Assembly (NCBI RefSeq): GCF_004332155.1
Contig: NZ_SJDV01000005.1
Span: 202,237 to 266,236 of the forward strand
Length of the DNA: 64,000 nt
Reading direction: 5' to 3'
Source of the DNA: Gramella sp. KN1008
GTDB taxonomy: Bacteria; Bacteroidota; Bacteroidia; Flavobacteriales; Flavobacteriaceae
Shown: positions 9,185 to 16,560 of the stretch, in pieces
How positions within the stretch are numbered: position 1 is the first letter of the stretch
Layout of the letters: every line of letters starts with the position of its first letter
Notes under the pieces: model-generated
Database searches by the model: none
What the model saw: the letters and a program-made list of their open reading frames with translations, nothing else
What the model was told of the DNA's origin: nothing
Made by a program: the position numbers and the translations under genes

Positions 9185-10288
9185 TTATAGACCGCCACGG
9201 CCATTACCTCTTGTGGAGCTTCCTGAACTACGGGTGGTTCCAGAGCCCCTACTTGAGCTGCTTGAACTTCGAATAGTTGAAGATCTCGTGGATGAGCTAC
9301 TTCTTCTTGAAGTTGGGGTAGATGATCTATACGTCCTGTTGTTGCTTTGAGAAGAACGTTGATAGACCGGAGAACTGCTTCTGCTTCTATTTGGCTCGTA
9401 AGACCTTGAAGATTCAGTTCTGCGACTTGTTCTTGTATAAACTCTCTGCTCGGTATTGTTATTTGCAGAACTTCTTACCCTCGAAGTTCCGTAATCTGAA
9501 GAACGGGAATTTCTTATTTCTCTTATACTCCTTGAGTAAGAACTTCTGGCGGAAGTATTTCTGCGGGAATCACCATCACTATAATAAGGACTTGAATTTC
9601 TTCTTCCCTGGTTGTAAGCTATACGATCATTATAGCGATATGGGTAATGATGGTTGCCATAGTAATGACGGTAATACGGGCTATAATATCCTCCGTAATA
9701 AGGGTGGCCAAAACCAAAGCCTATGCTCCAGTAAGATCCATATCCATATCCATATGCTACAGGACCTCCCCAATATCCGTGACGCCAGTACGGTCCGTAC
9801 CAGTATGGATTGTACCATGGGTCATACCAGCCACCATAATAGGAGTATGGATAACCATAGGCCCATCCATAACGCCATGGAGAATAAAATCCATCGTTAT
9901 ATATATTTATCGTATAGGTGTCCGGATCATCTCCCCACGGAGCATTTCCGCCAACATAAGCCACGTCACCTCCAACATCATTGTAATTTTCATAACCATC
10001 ATTGGAAGTGTAGCTCTCTACGTCAGTAAATACATCGCTTTCCAATATCTCACCGTACATTTCTGACTGCTGAGCGAAAAGATTTTTATAGTAACTGTTA
10101 TTATTATTTGGTCTGACCTCTGTGGTTTGTGGTTCTTCCTTTTCCCAGATACCTGGTCGGGACTCACCATAGATTCCGTCAGCTTCATAACCAGAATACT
10201 GGTAAGAACCACAGGAAACCATAGCGAAGAGAACCACCGGTATAAACAGGAGGTTCAGATTATTTCGTAAGTAATAATAAAATCTCAT
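9185..10288 (-). CDS. Tyr/Gly/Trp-rich then Ser/Arg-rich lipoprotein, function unknown
   Basis: 367-residue predicted lipoprotein: the signal ends in MVSC with lipidated Cys26. Three zones are visible. An acidic N-terminal zone comes first. Then an extraordinarily aromatic/glycine zone (about 120-220) with repeated WY, GYG and PYWY units spaced like short repeats. Last is a low-complexity Ser/Arg/Thr tail of about 130 residues ending GRGGL. I recognise no catalytic motif. Similar low-complexity lipoproteins occur in flavobacteria and have been named vitellogenin-like by composition only. A surface or matrix role is a guess. A terminator follows it, and it is divergent from proS. Confidence 0.75.
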   Translation of the reverse strand: MRFYYYLRNNLNLLFIPVVLFAMVSCGSYQYSGYEADGIYGESRPGIWEKEEPQTTEVRPNNNNSYYKNLFAQQSEMYGEILESDVFTDVESYTSNDGYENYNDVGGDVAYVGGNAPWGDDPDTYTINIYNDGFYSPWRYGWAYGYPYSYYGGWYDPWYNPYWYGPYWRHGYWGGPVAYGYGYGSYWSIGFGFGHPYYGGYYSPYYRHYYGNHHYPYRYNDRIAYNQGRRNSSPYYSDGDSRRNTSARSSYSRSIREIRNSRSSDYGTSRVRSSANNNTEQRVYTRTSRRTESSRSYEPNRSRSSSPVYQRSSQSNNRTYRSSTPTSRRSSSSTRSSTIRSSSSSSRGSGTTRSSGSSTRGNGRGGL

Positions 10289-10303
10289 TGGTAATTCTTT
10301 TTA

Positions 10304-10334
10304 TTGTTGGGCATGCTAAAAATAGTTAGTTTTG
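10304..10334 (+). promoter_or_regulatory. Predicted Bacteroidota-type promoter of proS
   Basis: TTG at 10304-10306, 20 bp spacer, then TAGTTTTG at 10327-10334 (perfect TAnnTTTG). A near-consensus minus-strand -7 (TATTTTTA, 10317-10324) for the divergent lipoprotein gene lies back-to-back with it. Confidence 0.55.
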
Positions 10335-10394
10335 CCCGAACGGTTAGTACGAATACGTATTATAAGTTACAAGTTTTATGCCAAATAACAAGAA

Positions 10395-11873
10395 ATGGGT
10401 AAGAATCTAACGAAGCGAAGCGACGATTATTCTAGGTGGTACAATGAGTTGGTAGTCAGGGCTGATCTGGCTGAAAACTCTGCTGTAAGAGGCTGTATGG
10501 TGATTAAGCCTTATGGGTTTGCTATCTGGGAAAAAATGCAGGCCGAACTGGACAGAATGTTCAAAGAAACTGGTCACGAAAATGCCTATTTTCCGTTATT
10601 CGTTCCTAAAAGTCTATTTGAGGCTGAAGAGAAGAATGCGGAAGGCTTTGCCAAGGAATGTGCTGTGGTAACTCATTATCGTCTGAAAAATGATCCCGAT
10701 AAGGAGGGTAAGCTGATGGTAGACCCTGAGGCCAAGCTTGAAGAGGAACTTGTGGTAAGGCCTACTTCTGAAGCTATTATCTGGAATACTTATAAAAATT
10801 GGATTCAGTCGTACCGGGATCTTCCAATAAAGATAAACCAGTGGGCCAATGTGGTAAGATGGGAGATGAGGACCCGATTGTTCCTTAGAACTGCCGAATT
10901 TCTCTGGCAGGAAGGGCATACGGCGCATGCTACAAAAGAGGAGGCGATGCAGGAAACCGAACTTATGAATGATATCTATGCTGAATTTGCAGAAACATTC
11001 ATGGCAATTCCTGTTGTAAAAGGGAGCAAGACCGAGAATGAACGTTTTGCAGGTGCTCTTGAAACTTATTGTATAGAGGCTCTGATGCAGGATGGTAAGG
11101 CTTTGCAGGCCGGAACCTCACATTTTCTAGGGCAAAATTTTGCCAAAGCTTTTGATGTGAAATTTGCTACTAAAGAAGGCGGCCTGGAACATGTTTGGGC
11201 TACTTCCTGGGGTGTTTCAACTCGATTGATGGGTGCTCTAATTATGACTCATAGCGACGATAATGGTTTGGTTTTGCCACCAAAATTGGCGCCAATACAG
11301 GTGGTTATCGTGCCTATCTACAAGGAAGAGGAGCAGTTGGCGCAGATTTCGGAAGTTGCCAATAAACTGGTTAACGATCTTAGAGCGGTTGGAATATCTG
11401 TGAAATATGATGACCGTGATACGCAGAAGCCTGGATGGAAATTTGCAGAATATGAACTGAAAGGTGTGCCGGTGAGATTAGCATTGGGTCCAAAAGATCT
11501 TGAAAAAGGAACGGTTGAGCTTGCAAGAAGAGATACTCTGACCAAGGAATTCGTAAAAAGGGAAGAAGTTGTGGGTAAAGTTCAGGGCTTGATGACCGAG
11601 ATACAGGAAACTCTTTTTAACAAAGCAAAATCATTCAGGGACGAGCATATTACTGAAGTTGATTCTTTTGATGAATTTAAAAAAGTATTGAAAGAAAAAG
11701 GAGGTTTCATTTCAGCACATTGGGATGGGACTCCGGAGACTGAAAATAAGATAAAGGAACTTACCAAAGCTACCATAAGATGTATTCCTTTTAACAGGAA
11801 GGAAGAGGCGGGAGCCTGTGTGCTTACTGGGGAACCTTCCGAGGGAAGGGTCCTTTTTGCAAAGGCCTATTAA
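10395..11873 (+). CDS. proS: Prolyl-tRNA synthetase, archaeal/eukaryal type
   Basis: Class II synthetase charging tRNA-Pro. At 492 residues it is the short archaeal/eukaryal form without the bacterial INS editing insert, which is normal for Bacteroidota. Visible marks are [15 protein letters not shown], the TSEAIIW motif, motif 2 [25 protein letters not shown], the [12 protein letters not shown] block, the anticodon-binding [21 protein letters not shown] block, and a C-terminus ending in Tyr as in this class. The single ATG start is well placed behind a predicted promoter. Confidence 0.97.
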   Translation: MGKNLTKRSDDYSRWYNELVVRADLAENSAVRGCMVIKPYGFAIWEKMQAELDRMFKETGHENAYFPLFVPKSLFEAEEKNAEGFAKECAVVTHYRLKNDPDKEGKLMVDPEAKLEEELVVRPTSEAIIWNTYKNWIQSYRDLPIKINQWANVVRWEMRTRLFLRTAEFLWQEGHTAHATKEEAMQETELMNDIYAEFAETFMAIPVVKGSKTENERFAGALETYCIEALMQDGKALQAGTSHFLGQNFAKAFDVKFATKEGGLEHVWATSWGVSTRLMGALIMTHSDDNGLVLPPKLAPIQVVIVPIYKEEEQLAQISEVANKLVNDLRAVGISVKYDDRDTQKPGWKFAEYELKGVPVRLALGPKDLEKGTVELARRDTLTKEFVKREEVVGKVQGLMTEIQETLFNKAKSFRDEHITEVDSFDEFKKVLKEKGGFISAHWDGTPETENKIKELTKATIRCIPFNRKEEAGACVLTGEPSEGRVLFAKAY

Positions 11874-11898
11874 AAATTTTAAAAAATTTTGGTCAACA

Positions 11899-11929
11899 TT
11901 TGCGGCATTGAAAAATAGTTGTATTTTTG
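11899..11929 (+). promoter_or_regulatory. Promoter of the tRNA-Glu pair
   Basis: TTTG at 11899-11902, 19 bp spacer, TATTTTTG at 11922-11929: both boxes match the Bacteroidota consensus exactly. The tRNA starts 22 bp after the -7 box. This is the best promoter in the window and serves as an internal standard for the others. Confidence 0.8.
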
Positions 11930-11951
11930 CATCCGCATTTGAAACAAAAAT

Positions 11952-12023
11952 GGTCCGTTCGTCTAGGGGTTAGGACGCCAGGTTTTCATCCTGGTAACAG
12001 GGGTTCGATTCCCCTACGGACTA
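11952..12023 (+). tRNA. tRNA-Glu (anticodon TTC), copy 1
   Basis: A 72-nt cloverleaf can be drawn. The acceptor stem is GGTCCGT with ACGGACT (G-U at position 1-72), the anticodon stem is CCAGG/CCTGG with loop TTTTCAT giving anticodon TTC, and the T arm is GGGG-TTCGATT-CCCC. The discriminator base is A and CCA is not encoded. The stretch 11874-12195 has no protein gene; it holds a promoter and two tRNAs. Confidence 0.95.
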
Positions 12024-12092
12024 CGAAGAGAAACACTGAGAAAAAGTGTTCGTTTAAAGCAACAGTTTGAGTTGCATTTTGAAATAGATTAT

Positions 12093-12164
12093 GGTCCGTT
12101 CGTCTAGGGGTTAGGACGCCAGGTTTTCATCCTGGTAACAGGGGTTCGATTCCCCTACGGACTA
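12093..12164 (+). tRNA. tRNA-Glu (anticodon TTC), copy 2
   Basis: Base-for-base repeat of the first tRNA-Glu, 69 bp downstream. The spacer contains no obvious terminator or promoter box, so both are probably cut from one transcript that may read on into rpsT, 31 bp further. Confidence 0.95.
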
Positions 12165-12195
12165 CTTTTAAAGAACTTTTTAAATAACAATTGAA

Positions 12196-12444
12196 ATGGC
12201 AAATCATAAGTCAGCGTTGAAGAGGATTCGTAGCAATGAGACTAAACGTCTAAGAAATCGCTACCAGCACAAAACTACAAGAAACGCGATCAAAAAATTG
12301 CGTGAAGCCGACAAGAAAGAGGCTGAGGGAATGTTGCCTTCTGTGATTTCTATGATCGACAAATTGGCTAAGAATAATATTATTCACGATAATAAAGCTG
12401 CTAACCTAAAGTCAAATTTGACTAAGCACGTCGCAGCACTTTAA
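12196..12444 (+). CDS. rpsT: 30S ribosomal protein S20
   Basis: 82-residue, strongly basic primary 16S-rRNA-binding protein. It opens [21 protein letters not shown] and contains [16 protein letters not shown], both typical of S20. Length is normal. It lies 31 bp after tRNA-Glu copy 2 and is closed by a strong terminator. Confidence 0.97.
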   Translation: MANHKSALKRIRSNETKRLRNRYQHKTTRNAIKKLREADKKEAEGMLPSVISMIDKLAKNNIIHDNKAANLKSNLTKHVAAL

Positions 12445-12470
12445 TTTTAGCAGTGTTCAATTTATAAAAG

Positions 12471-12502
12471 AATGCTTTCCGTTGAACGGAAGGCATTTTT
12501 TT
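12471..12502. terminator. Terminator of rpsT (also usable by glsA)
   Basis: An 11-bp stem (12471-12481 with 12487-12497, one T-G wobble) and a TTGAA loop are followed by a run of seven T on the plus strand. The minus-strand side is also T-rich. Confidence 0.85.
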
Positions 12503-12515
12503 GTTTCTAACCATA

Positions 12516-13430
12516 TCAGAATACCGATACTCCCGTAAGGGTAGTAAATCTTTCCAGGGCTTTCATTCCCAGTTCAGAATTTCCCTTTTCATTTAAGATG
12601 GGACTCCATACGGCCACCGAATAGTTGTCGGGATGTATGGCTACAATTCCACCGCCAACACCACTTTTTCCTGGTAATCCAACCTGAAAGCTGAATTCTC
12701 CCGCTTCATCATAAAAACCGCAGGTTTGCATTAGAGCATTGATCCTTTTCACCGTCTTCGGTTTCAATATTTCTTCTCCGGTCTTTAGTATCTTTCCTTT
12801 ATTGGCAAATATCATGAAAGCCTTTGCCAGGTCTTTACAGTTCATAGCAAGGGAACACTGGTAAAAATAGAAATCCACAATAGGTTCAACATCGCATTTA
12901 ATATTGCCAAGGGCTTTAATGTAATTTACAAGGGCTACATTCCGGTAGCCAGTAGCTTTTTCAGAAGCCGCAACCTTTTCATCGTATTTAATGTCTGGCT
13001 CACCGGTTATCTTCCTTACAAAATCTAAAAGCTCCTGTTTTGGATCATTAAGTTGATCTACAAGAATGTCAGAGATCACCAGGGCGCCAGCATTAATAAA
13101 AGGATTTCTTGGGATGCCGTGCTCGTATTCCAGCTGGGTAAGGCTGTTGAAAGGGTCACCGGAGGGTTCCACCGAAACACGGTCCCAAAGATCTTCCCCC
13201 ATCAATCTCATGGCCATGGCCAGGGTGAATACTTTGGAAATACTCTGTATGGAAAAATTCTCGTTGCTGTCGCCAAAGCAAAAGTGTTGCCGATCCCCGC
13301 AATACACATGCATTCCGAATTTTTTACGGTCTATTTTGGCCAGTTCAGGGATGTAAGAGGCAACCTTACCATTTACGTCCCTGTAACTCATTTCTTCATA
13401 AATGGTATTGAGAATTTTCTTATAGTCCAT
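12516..13430 (-). CDS. glsA: Glutaminase A
   Basis: Hydrolyses glutamine to glutamate and ammonia. 304 residues, normal length. The beta-lactamase-like SxxK motif is Ser63-IS-Lys66 in SIQSISKVF. Other family blocks are GDPFNSLTQLEYEHGIPRNP, INAGAL, YFYQCSL and the closing LPGKSGVGGGIVA. One base separates it from the upstream pepE gene, so the two are one operon. Its ammonia and glutamate products complement peptide-derived nitrogen use. Confidence 0.95.
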   Translation of the reverse strand: MDYKKILNTIYEEMSYRDVNGKVASYIPELAKIDRKKFGMHVYCGDRQHFCFGDSNENFSIQSISKVFTLAMAMRLMGEDLWDRVSVEPSGDPFNSLTQLEYEHGIPRNPFINAGALVISDILVDQLNDPKQELLDFVRKITGEPDIKYDEKVAASEKATGYRNVALVNYIKALGNIKCDVEPIVDFYFYQCSLAMNCKDLAKAFMIFANKGKILKTGEEILKPKTVKRINALMQTCGFYDEAGEFSFQVGLPGKSGVGGGIVAIHPDNYSVAVWSPILNEKGNSELGMKALERFTTLTGVSVF

Positions 13431-13431
13431 A

Positions 13432-14139
13432 TTAATTCAAATCGCTTAGATCGGCTCCTGTTTCTAATTCGTAAGGTACTTTATCCTTTTTAAAAATTCT
13501 CGCCTGTAGCTCCCCTTTTAACGTAACTTTATTATCCTTTAATTCAAGCCAGCTACCCTCGCGCAGGCCGATGACCGGTTGCGAATTGAGACCATGAAAT
13601 TCCTTTATCCTTGTCTCCCTTGTCTCTCCCTTGTGTTGGGAATCGGGATCGGGATCCAGGTAGTGTGGATTTATATTAAAAGGAATCAAGCCAAGGGTTT
13701 TAAAAGAGGGCGGGTACACGATAGGCATATCGTTGGTCGTTTGCATGCTTAAACCACCAATATTGGTGCCTGCGCTTGTTCCCATATAAGGAGTGCTATT
13801 CTGTACCACTTCCTTCAATACATTCATCACCTTATTCCTGTATAATTCCGAAACCAGAAGAAAGGTATTTCCGCCTCCTGTAAATATTCCTTTAGCATCC
13901 TTAACTGCCTGGGCATGATCTTTAAATTCATGAATTCCTTTTACTTTTATTCCGGCTTTTAAAAACGCTTCAGAAGCCTTTGCGGTATATTCCTCATGGC
14001 TTATACCTCCCGGTCTCGCATAGGGAATAAACAGTATTTCATCTATTCCTTTATAAAGTTCAGGAAGATGTGGGATCAAATATTCCAGGTAATCCTGTGC
14101 GTATAAGGTTGAAGTACTTGCAAGTATCGCGTGCATCAT
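13432..14139 (-). CDS. pepE: Dipeptidase E (alpha-aspartyl dipeptidase), S51 family
   Basis: Cytoplasmic serine peptidase cleaving N-terminal Asp-X dipeptides. 235 residues. By alignment to the Salmonella enzyme the triad is Ser122 (GTSAGTN), Asp137 (TTNDMPIV) and His159 (INPHYLD), a constant offset of +2. The GGGNTF oxyanion-side motif is present. Met2 is an alternative start. First gene of the pepE-glsA pair; a near-consensus -7 (TAAATTTA) preceded at 19 bp by TTTC lies upstream. Confidence 0.92.
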   Translation of the reverse strand: MMHAILASTSTLYAQDYLEYLIPHLPELYKGIDEILFIPYARPGGISHEEYTAKASEAFLKAGIKVKGIHEFKDHAQAVKDAKGIFTGGGNTFLLVSELYRNKVMNVLKEVVQNSTPYMGTSAGTNIGGLSMQTTNDMPIVYPPSFKTLGLIPFNINPHYLDPDPDSQHKGETRETRIKEFHGLNSQPVIGLREGSWLELKDNKVTLKGELQARIFKKDKVPYELETGADLSDLN

Positions 14140-14253
14140 GATCTTTTTTGGTAAATTTATGGAAACCGCTGCGTAAAGGAAAGTCTGCAGTGTGTAAAGA
14201 CGCGAAATCTTAAATTCTTTCGTTAGTAATATACCGATACCAACCCGATTCTA

Positions 14254-15033
14254 TTGATTAAAGACCATTATCCCGGCTCGCTGCTTTTATGCTTTGTTTT
14301 CCTGTTCATCCACTTTTCTGTGGCTTCCCAGGAATTAAAGGTTCTTCAAGGCCATATTATTACAGATAGTATTCCGGCATCCAATATTCATATAGTTAAC
14401 CTTAATCTTAAAGAGGGGACGACCAGTAATGAAACTGGGAGATTTTATATCCGTGTTCAGCCGAATGACAGTATTTTGTTTTCATCGGTTCAGTTTCAGA
14501 ATAGAATAATCAGGGTTAAACAAGAACATTTTGATGTAGGTGAGATTCAAATCAGGTTGTTTTTAGCCACAAATGAACTTGACGAGGTAAGAATTAGCGA
14601 CCTGAAACTAAGTGGTGTTCTGGATAAGGATGTTGCCAGAATTGACATTTTTGATCGTACGGAATTTGGTATTCCATATGCTAAAAAAGGCCTGACACAA
14701 ACTGAAAGAAAATTATACACTGCCACCACATCGCCGGGAGGAATCCCTTTAGATCTTTTGTTGAATACTTTCAACGGGAAAATAAAAATGCTGAAAAAGG
14801 TCAAAGCCAATGATGAATTATCGGCATCTGTGAATAATGTTTTAGATAGGTTTGGAAGAGATTTTTTTGAGTCGGAACTTGAGATTCCTGGAACAGAGGT
14901 TGTAAATTTTCTGTTTTATTGTGCCGGGGACCGGAATTTCTCTATATTACTGGCTTCTGAAAGCAATCTGGAAATGATCGATCTTTTTAAATCTAAAGTA
15001 GAATCGTTCATGAAATGGCGGGGAATAAATTAG
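14254..15033 (+). CDS. Exported protein with carboxypeptidase-regulatory-like domain, paralogue 1
   Basis: 259 residues starting at TTG (an in-frame stop lies 27 bp upstream and no ATG is available). A signal peptide ends near VASQE. Residues about 28-110 form the beta-sandwich known as CarboxypepD_reg-like (LQGHIITD, NIHIVNLNLKEGT, DSILFSSVQFQ). The C-terminal ~140 residues are an unrecognised domain ending FF.SELEIPG, VVNFLFYCAG and FKSKVESFMKWRG. A paralogue follows 27 bp downstream. Function unknown; probably periplasmic or envelope associated. Confidence 0.75.
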   Translation: MIKDHYPGSLLLCFVFLFIHFSVASQELKVLQGHIITDSIPASNIHIVNLNLKEGTTSNETGRFYIRVQPNDSILFSSVQFQNRIIRVKQEHFDVGEIQIRLFLATNELDEVRISDLKLSGVLDKDVARIDIFDRTEFGIPYAKKGLTQTERKLYTATTSPGGIPLDLLLNTFNGKIKMLKKVKANDELSASVNNVLDRFGRDFFESELEIPGTEVVNFLFYCAGDRNFSILLASESNLEMIDLFKSKVESFMKWRGIN

Positions 15034-15060
15034 TAATATCATCTATTTAAAACTTTCTTA

Positions 15061-15885
15061 GTGAAATTATCTTTTAAACATCAATTGAAATTAGTTTCCA
15101 GTACTGTGTGTATTTTCTTATTCGGATTTCAATTAATGGCCCAGCAAACAACGGTACTGGAAGGAAAAGTGGAAGCCATGAATGGAGATCTGGAAAAGAT
15201 CCATGTGATAAACTTAAATCTGGAAAAAGGTTCGGTAACGGATGCAGAAGGGAATTTTCAGATCATGGCCAGGGAAAATGACAGCCTGTATATCTCTTCA
15301 GTGCAATTCGAAAACAGCACCACAGTGGTTACACGGGAAATGATGGAAGCTGGAAATATTACCATAGTCCTTTATGATAAGATAAACGAACTGGCAGAAG
15401 TGATCGTTGACGATATTAAACTTTCAGGCTACCTGGCAAATGATATCGGAAAGATCTCAACAACAGAATTTGAACGCAAATATAAGCTCCAAACCGATCT
15501 TAATACGATCATTGCCAAAGACAGAGAACAGAATCCATATGTGAAACCTGTCGCAAATGGAGGAGTGCGTCTGGATAAGATTGCCGGTGCCGTGATCGAT
15601 AAACTGGCGAATGATAAAAAGCCCGTTCCTTTCTATACTCCGCGGCAGATCGCTAATAAGAGCATACAGATCGTAGGTCATAGATTCTTCAGGGAAGATC
15701 TTGGACTGGCCGAAAATGAGATCTGTAATTTTGTTTATTTCTGTACTGAAGATGCTCCTCGTTTTAAAAATCTTGTGATCAACAGTAATGCTCTTGTTTT
15801 GATCGAATATTTTCAGGATAAGATAGACGAATTCAAAAAGAGAAGAGGCGAACTTCTGAATGGTAAAAACCAGATTCCCGGATAA
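15061..15885 (+). CDS. Exported protein with carboxypeptidase-regulatory-like domain, paralogue 2
   Basis: 274 residues with a GTG start, signal peptide ending LMAQQ, and the same architecture as the preceding gene. The beta-sandwich shows IHVINLNLEKGSVTD, NDSLYISSVQFEN and INELAEVIVDDIKLSG. An unknown C-terminal domain contains GHRFFREDLGL, ICNFVYFC and YFQDKIDEFKKRRG. Spacing of the Cys and the terminal amphipathic helix is shared with paralogue 1, which indicates tandem duplication. Function unknown. Confidence 0.75.
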   Translation: MKLSFKHQLKLVSSTVCIFLFGFQLMAQQTTVLEGKVEAMNGDLEKIHVINLNLEKGSVTDAEGNFQIMARENDSLYISSVQFENSTTVVTREMMEAGNITIVLYDKINELAEVIVDDIKLSGYLANDIGKISTTEFERKYKLQTDLNTIIAKDREQNPYVKPVANGGVRLDKIAGAVIDKLANDKKPVPFYTPRQIANKSIQIVGHRFFREDLGLAENEICNFVYFCTEDAPRFKNLVINSNALVLIEYFQDKIDEFKKRRGELLNGKNQIPG

Positions 15886-15989
15886 ATTCTTCAGAGAATT
15901 TTTAAACCTTTAGAAATTTTACAAGTCTAACGACCAATAATCGGCTTGTAAGCCTTCTTTGGTTTAATATTTGTTCCAAAGTATTAAAA

Positions 15990-16496
15990 ATGAATATGAA
16001 AAAGACCCTTGCTCTTTTATTTGCTTTTATATTTTTAACATCTTTTTCAGCCGGCGAACACGAAACTTATCTAAGTGTGACCGAGGTGGAATATGACCGG
16101 GAAGATAAAGCCCTTCAGATTGTTGCTCGTGTATTTATTGATGATTTCGAGAATGTTCTAAGTAAACGCTATGGGCAGGCCATCAGTCTGTCTTATGAAA
16201 ACGATCTGAAAACCCATAAGGATATTATGGCTCGTTATGTAAGCCAGAAGCTACAAATATCAGTAGATGGGAAATCTACAGAACTGGATTTTGTAGGAAG
16301 TAAATTTGATGCAGATCAGATCGTCCTTTTCATTGAAGCTCCAGAGGTGGAGGATTTCAAAAAGATAAGGGTTGAAAATCTCATCCTTACTGACCTTTTT
16401 GATGCACAAAAGAATATCGTACATGTAAAGAAAGACGATGTTATTGAAAGCATGCTGTTGATGAAAGCTAATGGGAGTAAAACCATATCTTTTTAA
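15990..16496 (+). CDS. DUF6702-like exported protein
   Basis: 168 residues with a short signal peptide (FAFIFLTSFSAG). The mature start HETYLSVTEVEYDREDKALQIVARVFIDDFE is the pattern I associate with DUF6702, a Bacteroidota family usually found next to an M1 peptidase; assignment from memory only. The tail ILTDLFDAQKNIVHV fits too. It lies 64 bp ahead of the M1 peptidase, which strengthens the association. No catalytic residues are recognised. An inverted repeat CTTTGG/CCAAAG (15957-15981) lies just upstream. Confidence 0.65.
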   Translation: MNMKKTLALLFAFIFLTSFSAGEHETYLSVTEVEYDREDKALQIVARVFIDDFENVLSKRYGQAISLSYENDLKTHKDIMARYVSQKLQISVDGKSTELDFVGSKFDADQIVLFIEAPEVEDFKKIRVENLILTDLFDAQKNIVHVKKDDVIESMLLMKANGSKTISF

Positions 16497-16504
16497 AAAG
16501 CCAC

Positions 16505-16534
16505 TTTGTAGGCAGGAGAAAATATTTATTTTTA
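16505..16534 (+). promoter_or_regulatory. Predicted promoter of the M1 peptidase gene
   Basis: TTTG at 16505-16508, 18 bp spacer, TATTTTTA at 16527-16534 (one mismatch to TAnnTTTG); the start codon follows 26 bp later. Confidence 0.45.
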
Positions 16535-16560
16535 GCAATTCTTAAATTAAAACTATATAA

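Noticed and set aside
9322..10029. Long plus-strand open frame antisense to the Tyr/Gly-rich lipoprotein gene
   Set aside because: Composition (His, Asn, Cys, Ile in odd runs) is the mirror of the low-complexity lipoprotein; there is no start context or homology, so it is a shadow.
14254..15885. Toxin-immunity or other defence pair in the tandem genes
   Set aside because: Both have signal peptides and the same architecture, so a duplication of envelope proteins explains them better.
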